The translations under genes and the position numbers were made by a program. DNA of 64,000 nt, from positions 372,001 through 436,000 of the forward strand of contig NZ_QRDQ01000008.1 of the NCBI RefSeq assembly GCF_003385895.1, given 5' to 3'. The stretch is from Flavobacterium cutihirudinis. GTDB lineage: Bacteria > Bacteroidota > Bacteroidia > Flavobacteriales > Flavobacteriaceae. Below the pieces are notes generated by a model. The model was given only the letters and a program-made list of their open reading frames with translations, was not told the origin of the DNA and did no database searches. Positions 62,211 to 64,000 of the stretch are shown here, in pieces; position 1 is the first letter of the stretch; each line of letters begins with the position of its first letter.

Positions 62211-64000
62211 ATGACCAAATCTTTAGAAGAAGTAAACCAATCGGTTGCTACGGAGCATAAAAAAACAGGATTCAGGAAAATATTAGCCTTTTTAGGTCCC
62301 GCATATTTAGTTAGCGTTGGTTATATGGATCCTGGAAACTGGGCAACAGATATCGCCGGCGGAAGTCAGTTTGGATACACACTTGTCTGGGTTTTATTGA
62401 TGAGTAACTTAATGGCTTTGCTTTTGCAGAGTCTAAGTGCAAGACTTGGAATCGTAACACAGCGCGATTTGGCGCAAGCTTCGAGAGAAACTTATTCGAA
62501 ATTCATCAACTACATTTTATACTTTTTGGCAGAAATTGCCATCGCCGCCTGTGATCTCGCCGAAGTTCTCGGAATGGCAATCGGAATTAATCTTTTATTT
62601 GGAATTCCATTGCTTGAAGGTGTTTTAATTACTGTTCTTGACACTTTCCTCCTATTATTCCTGATCAATAAAGGTATTCGCAAAATGGAAGCGTTTATAA
62701 TTGTTTTGGTCGCAATTATTGGCTTTTCTTTTATTTTCGAAATGATTTTTGCACAACCTGAAGTTCCAAAAATCCTAGCCGGACTTATACCGTCTATTCC
62801 AAATTCGGCTGCTTTATATATTGCAATCGGAATTATTGGCGCAACGGTAATGCCTCACAATCTGTATTTGCATTCCTCTTTGGTGCAAACCAGAAAATTT
62901 GACCGAACGCCAGCCGGAATCAAGCAAGCTCTAAAATATAACCTCATCGATTCTACAATCGCGTTGAATCTCGCTTTCTTCGTAAATGCTGCAATCTTAA
63001 TCCTCGCTGCAGCAACATTTCACAAAAACGGAATGTTTGAAGTTGCTGAAATTCAAGATGCACATCAATTTCTAGAACCTTTATTAGGAACCAAATGGGC
63101 GCCAATATTATTTGCCGTTGCCTTAATCGCTGCCGGGCAAAGTTCAACTGTTACGGGAACTTTAGCCGGACAAATCGTAATGGAAGGCTATTTGCATTTA
63201 CGCATTCAACCTTGGGTTCGTCGAATTATTACACGTTTAATCGCAATTGTTCCTGCTTTGATCGTAATCTACATTTATGGCGAAAGCGTTACAGGAAAAT
63301 TACTGATTTTGAGTCAGGTCGTTTTAAGTCTCCAATTAGGATTTGCCATTATTCCGCTGATTCATTTTGTTAGTGATAAATCAAAAATGAATGGTTTTCA
63401 TATTTCCAAAACTACTCAAGTCGTTTCCTGGATTATTGCTTCGATCATTGTTTCGCTAAATGCAAAATTAGTTTACGATGAAATTACATCTTGGCTTCAA
63501 AACTCAAGCAACCCGACTGTGCTGTGGTTTACAGTCGTTCCGCTTGCTTTTGCATTCGCAGGATTATTGCTGTACATTGTGTTTAAACCTTTTATTACAA
63601 AAGCCAAATCAAAAACCATCAATCATTCACCGCATAATTTAAAACTTCAGTTTACACCAAAAGAAAGCCAAAGTATTAAAAACATAGCGGTTTCTGTGGA
63701 TTTCTCCAAAGCTGACGAAGCAGCGCTAAACAAAGCTTTTGAATTAGGAGGAAGCAATACACAATACACATTGATTCACATTGTTGAAACGGTTGGCGCA
63801 TTAATGTACGGTGTTAACATTCACGATCATGAAACAACAATCGACGAAAAATTGCTTTTAGAATATCAAAATATGCTTTCAGAAAAGGGATTCAAAATCA
63901 AAACTGAACTTGGTTTTGGAAAACCCAACAAAGTAATTCCGAAAATTATAAACGAAGGAAATTTTGACATTTTAGTTATGGGAACCCACGGCCACACTGG
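62211..64000 (+). CDS. mntH: Nramp metal transporter fused to UspA domain (3' end outside window)
   Basis: The frame is open from the ATG at 62211 to the window end (596 codons). The Nramp part (about residues 25-465) has the metal-site motif MDPGNWATD in helix 1 and MPHNLYLHSSLVQTRK in helix 6, as in MntH proton-coupled Mn/Fe importers. After helix 11 comes a universal stress protein domain (from about 485: SIKNIAVSVDFSKADEAALN, then VMGTHGHTG, the ATP-binding Gly motif), cut by the window end. The fusion suggests nucleotide or stress control of metal uptake. Confidence 0.93.
   Translation, partial: MTKSLEEVNQSVATEHKKTGFRKILAFLGPAYLVSVGYMDPGNWATDIAGGSQFGYTLVWVLLMSNLMALLLQSLSARLGIVTQRDLAQASRETYSKFINYILYFLAEIAIAACDLAEVLGMAIGINLLFGIPLLEGVLITVLDTFLLLFLINKGIRKMEAFIIVLVAIIGFSFIFEMIFAQPEVPKILAGLIPSIPNSAALYIAIGIIGATVMPHNLYLHSSLVQTRKFDRTPAGIKQALKYNLIDSTIALNLAFFVNAAILILAAATFHKNGMFEVAEIQDAHQFLEPLLGTKWAPILFAVALIAAGQSSTVTGTLAGQIVMEGYLHLRIQPWVRRIITRLIAIVPALIVIYIYGESVTGKLLILSQVVLSLQLGFAIIPLIHFVSDKSKMNGFHISKTTQVVSWIIASIIVSLNAKLVYDEITSWLQNSSNPTVLWFTVVPLAFAFAGLLLYIVFKPFITKAKSKTINHSPHNLKLQFTPKESQSIKNIAVSVDFSKADEAALNKAFELGGSNTQYTLIHIVETVGALMYGVNIHDHETTIDEKLLLEYQNMLSEKGFKIKTELGFGKPNKVIPKIINEGNFDILVMGTHGHT

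Overview
The window looks like a piece of chromosome from a Flavobacterium-type bacterium (Bacteroidota, Flavobacteriia). The DNA is AT-rich. Promoters fit the Bacteroidota pattern (TTG or TTTG, a 17-22 nt spacer, then TAnnTTTG). Many starts lack a Shine-Dalgarno sequence. Lineage markers are the gliding lipoprotein GldH, a type IX secretion (T9SS) type B substrate with a PorP/SprF partner, RicT with a Lys/Asn-rich tail, and a lycopene cyclase. I see no rRNA, tRNA, CRISPR array, prophage or replication origin.

Layout. 1-10 kb: end of a membrane protein, a CDGSH iron-sulfur protein, a DUF1080 protein, methionyl-tRNA synthetase, a toxin-antitoxin pair, a DMT transporter, a HAD phosphatase with a CAT-like acyltransferase, and an OmpA-family protein. 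10-24 kb: ferritin, a tiny Lys/Cys-rich protein, DUF2461, a short SSB, a GNAT-nitrilase fusion followed by a zinc ribbon and an M28 peptidase, a rhodanese divergent from a LysR-GNAT pair, an NAD-dependent epimerase-like protein, Ogt, an exonuclease, an AlkZ-like protein and a nucleoside-recognition membrane protein. 24-32 kb: a REP-associated transposase between two palindromes, class I fumarase, a LOV-like PAS protein, DNA polymerase IV, a phosphatase, and a CoA-transferase operon split by a class A beta-lactamase. 32.6-43.3 kb: the ricT-gldH-pbp1A operon, then a 1,715-residue T9SS adhesin and its PorP/SprF partner. 43.3-49.3 kb: a ferredoxin, a U32 (TrhP-like) protein and TrhO, then a SulP transporter and PPK2. 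49.5-55.3 kb: an RND efflux operon. 55.4-64 kb: bacilliredoxin, lycopene cyclase, thioredoxin-like protein, TonB receptor, TrxR-like flavoprotein, MerC-like protein, a Fur-family regulator and an Nramp-UspA fusion cut by the window end.

How genes work together. The U32 protein and TrhO resemble the two alternative enzymes for 5-hydroxyuridine at tRNA position 34. Here they are neighbours and share a homologous C-terminal domain, and the U32 gene is translationally coupled to a ferredoxin. The 61-64 kb block looks like a metal-responsive unit: a Fur-family regulator, two matching palindromes in the divergent promoter region, and a manganese/iron transporter downstream. The adhesin and PorP/SprF protein form a typical T9SS substrate-partner pair.

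The intergenic DNA is unusually structured. It holds several families of dispersed or inverted repeats, three copies of a REP-like palindrome linked to a transposase, and one repeat that has entered the lycopene cyclase reading frame.
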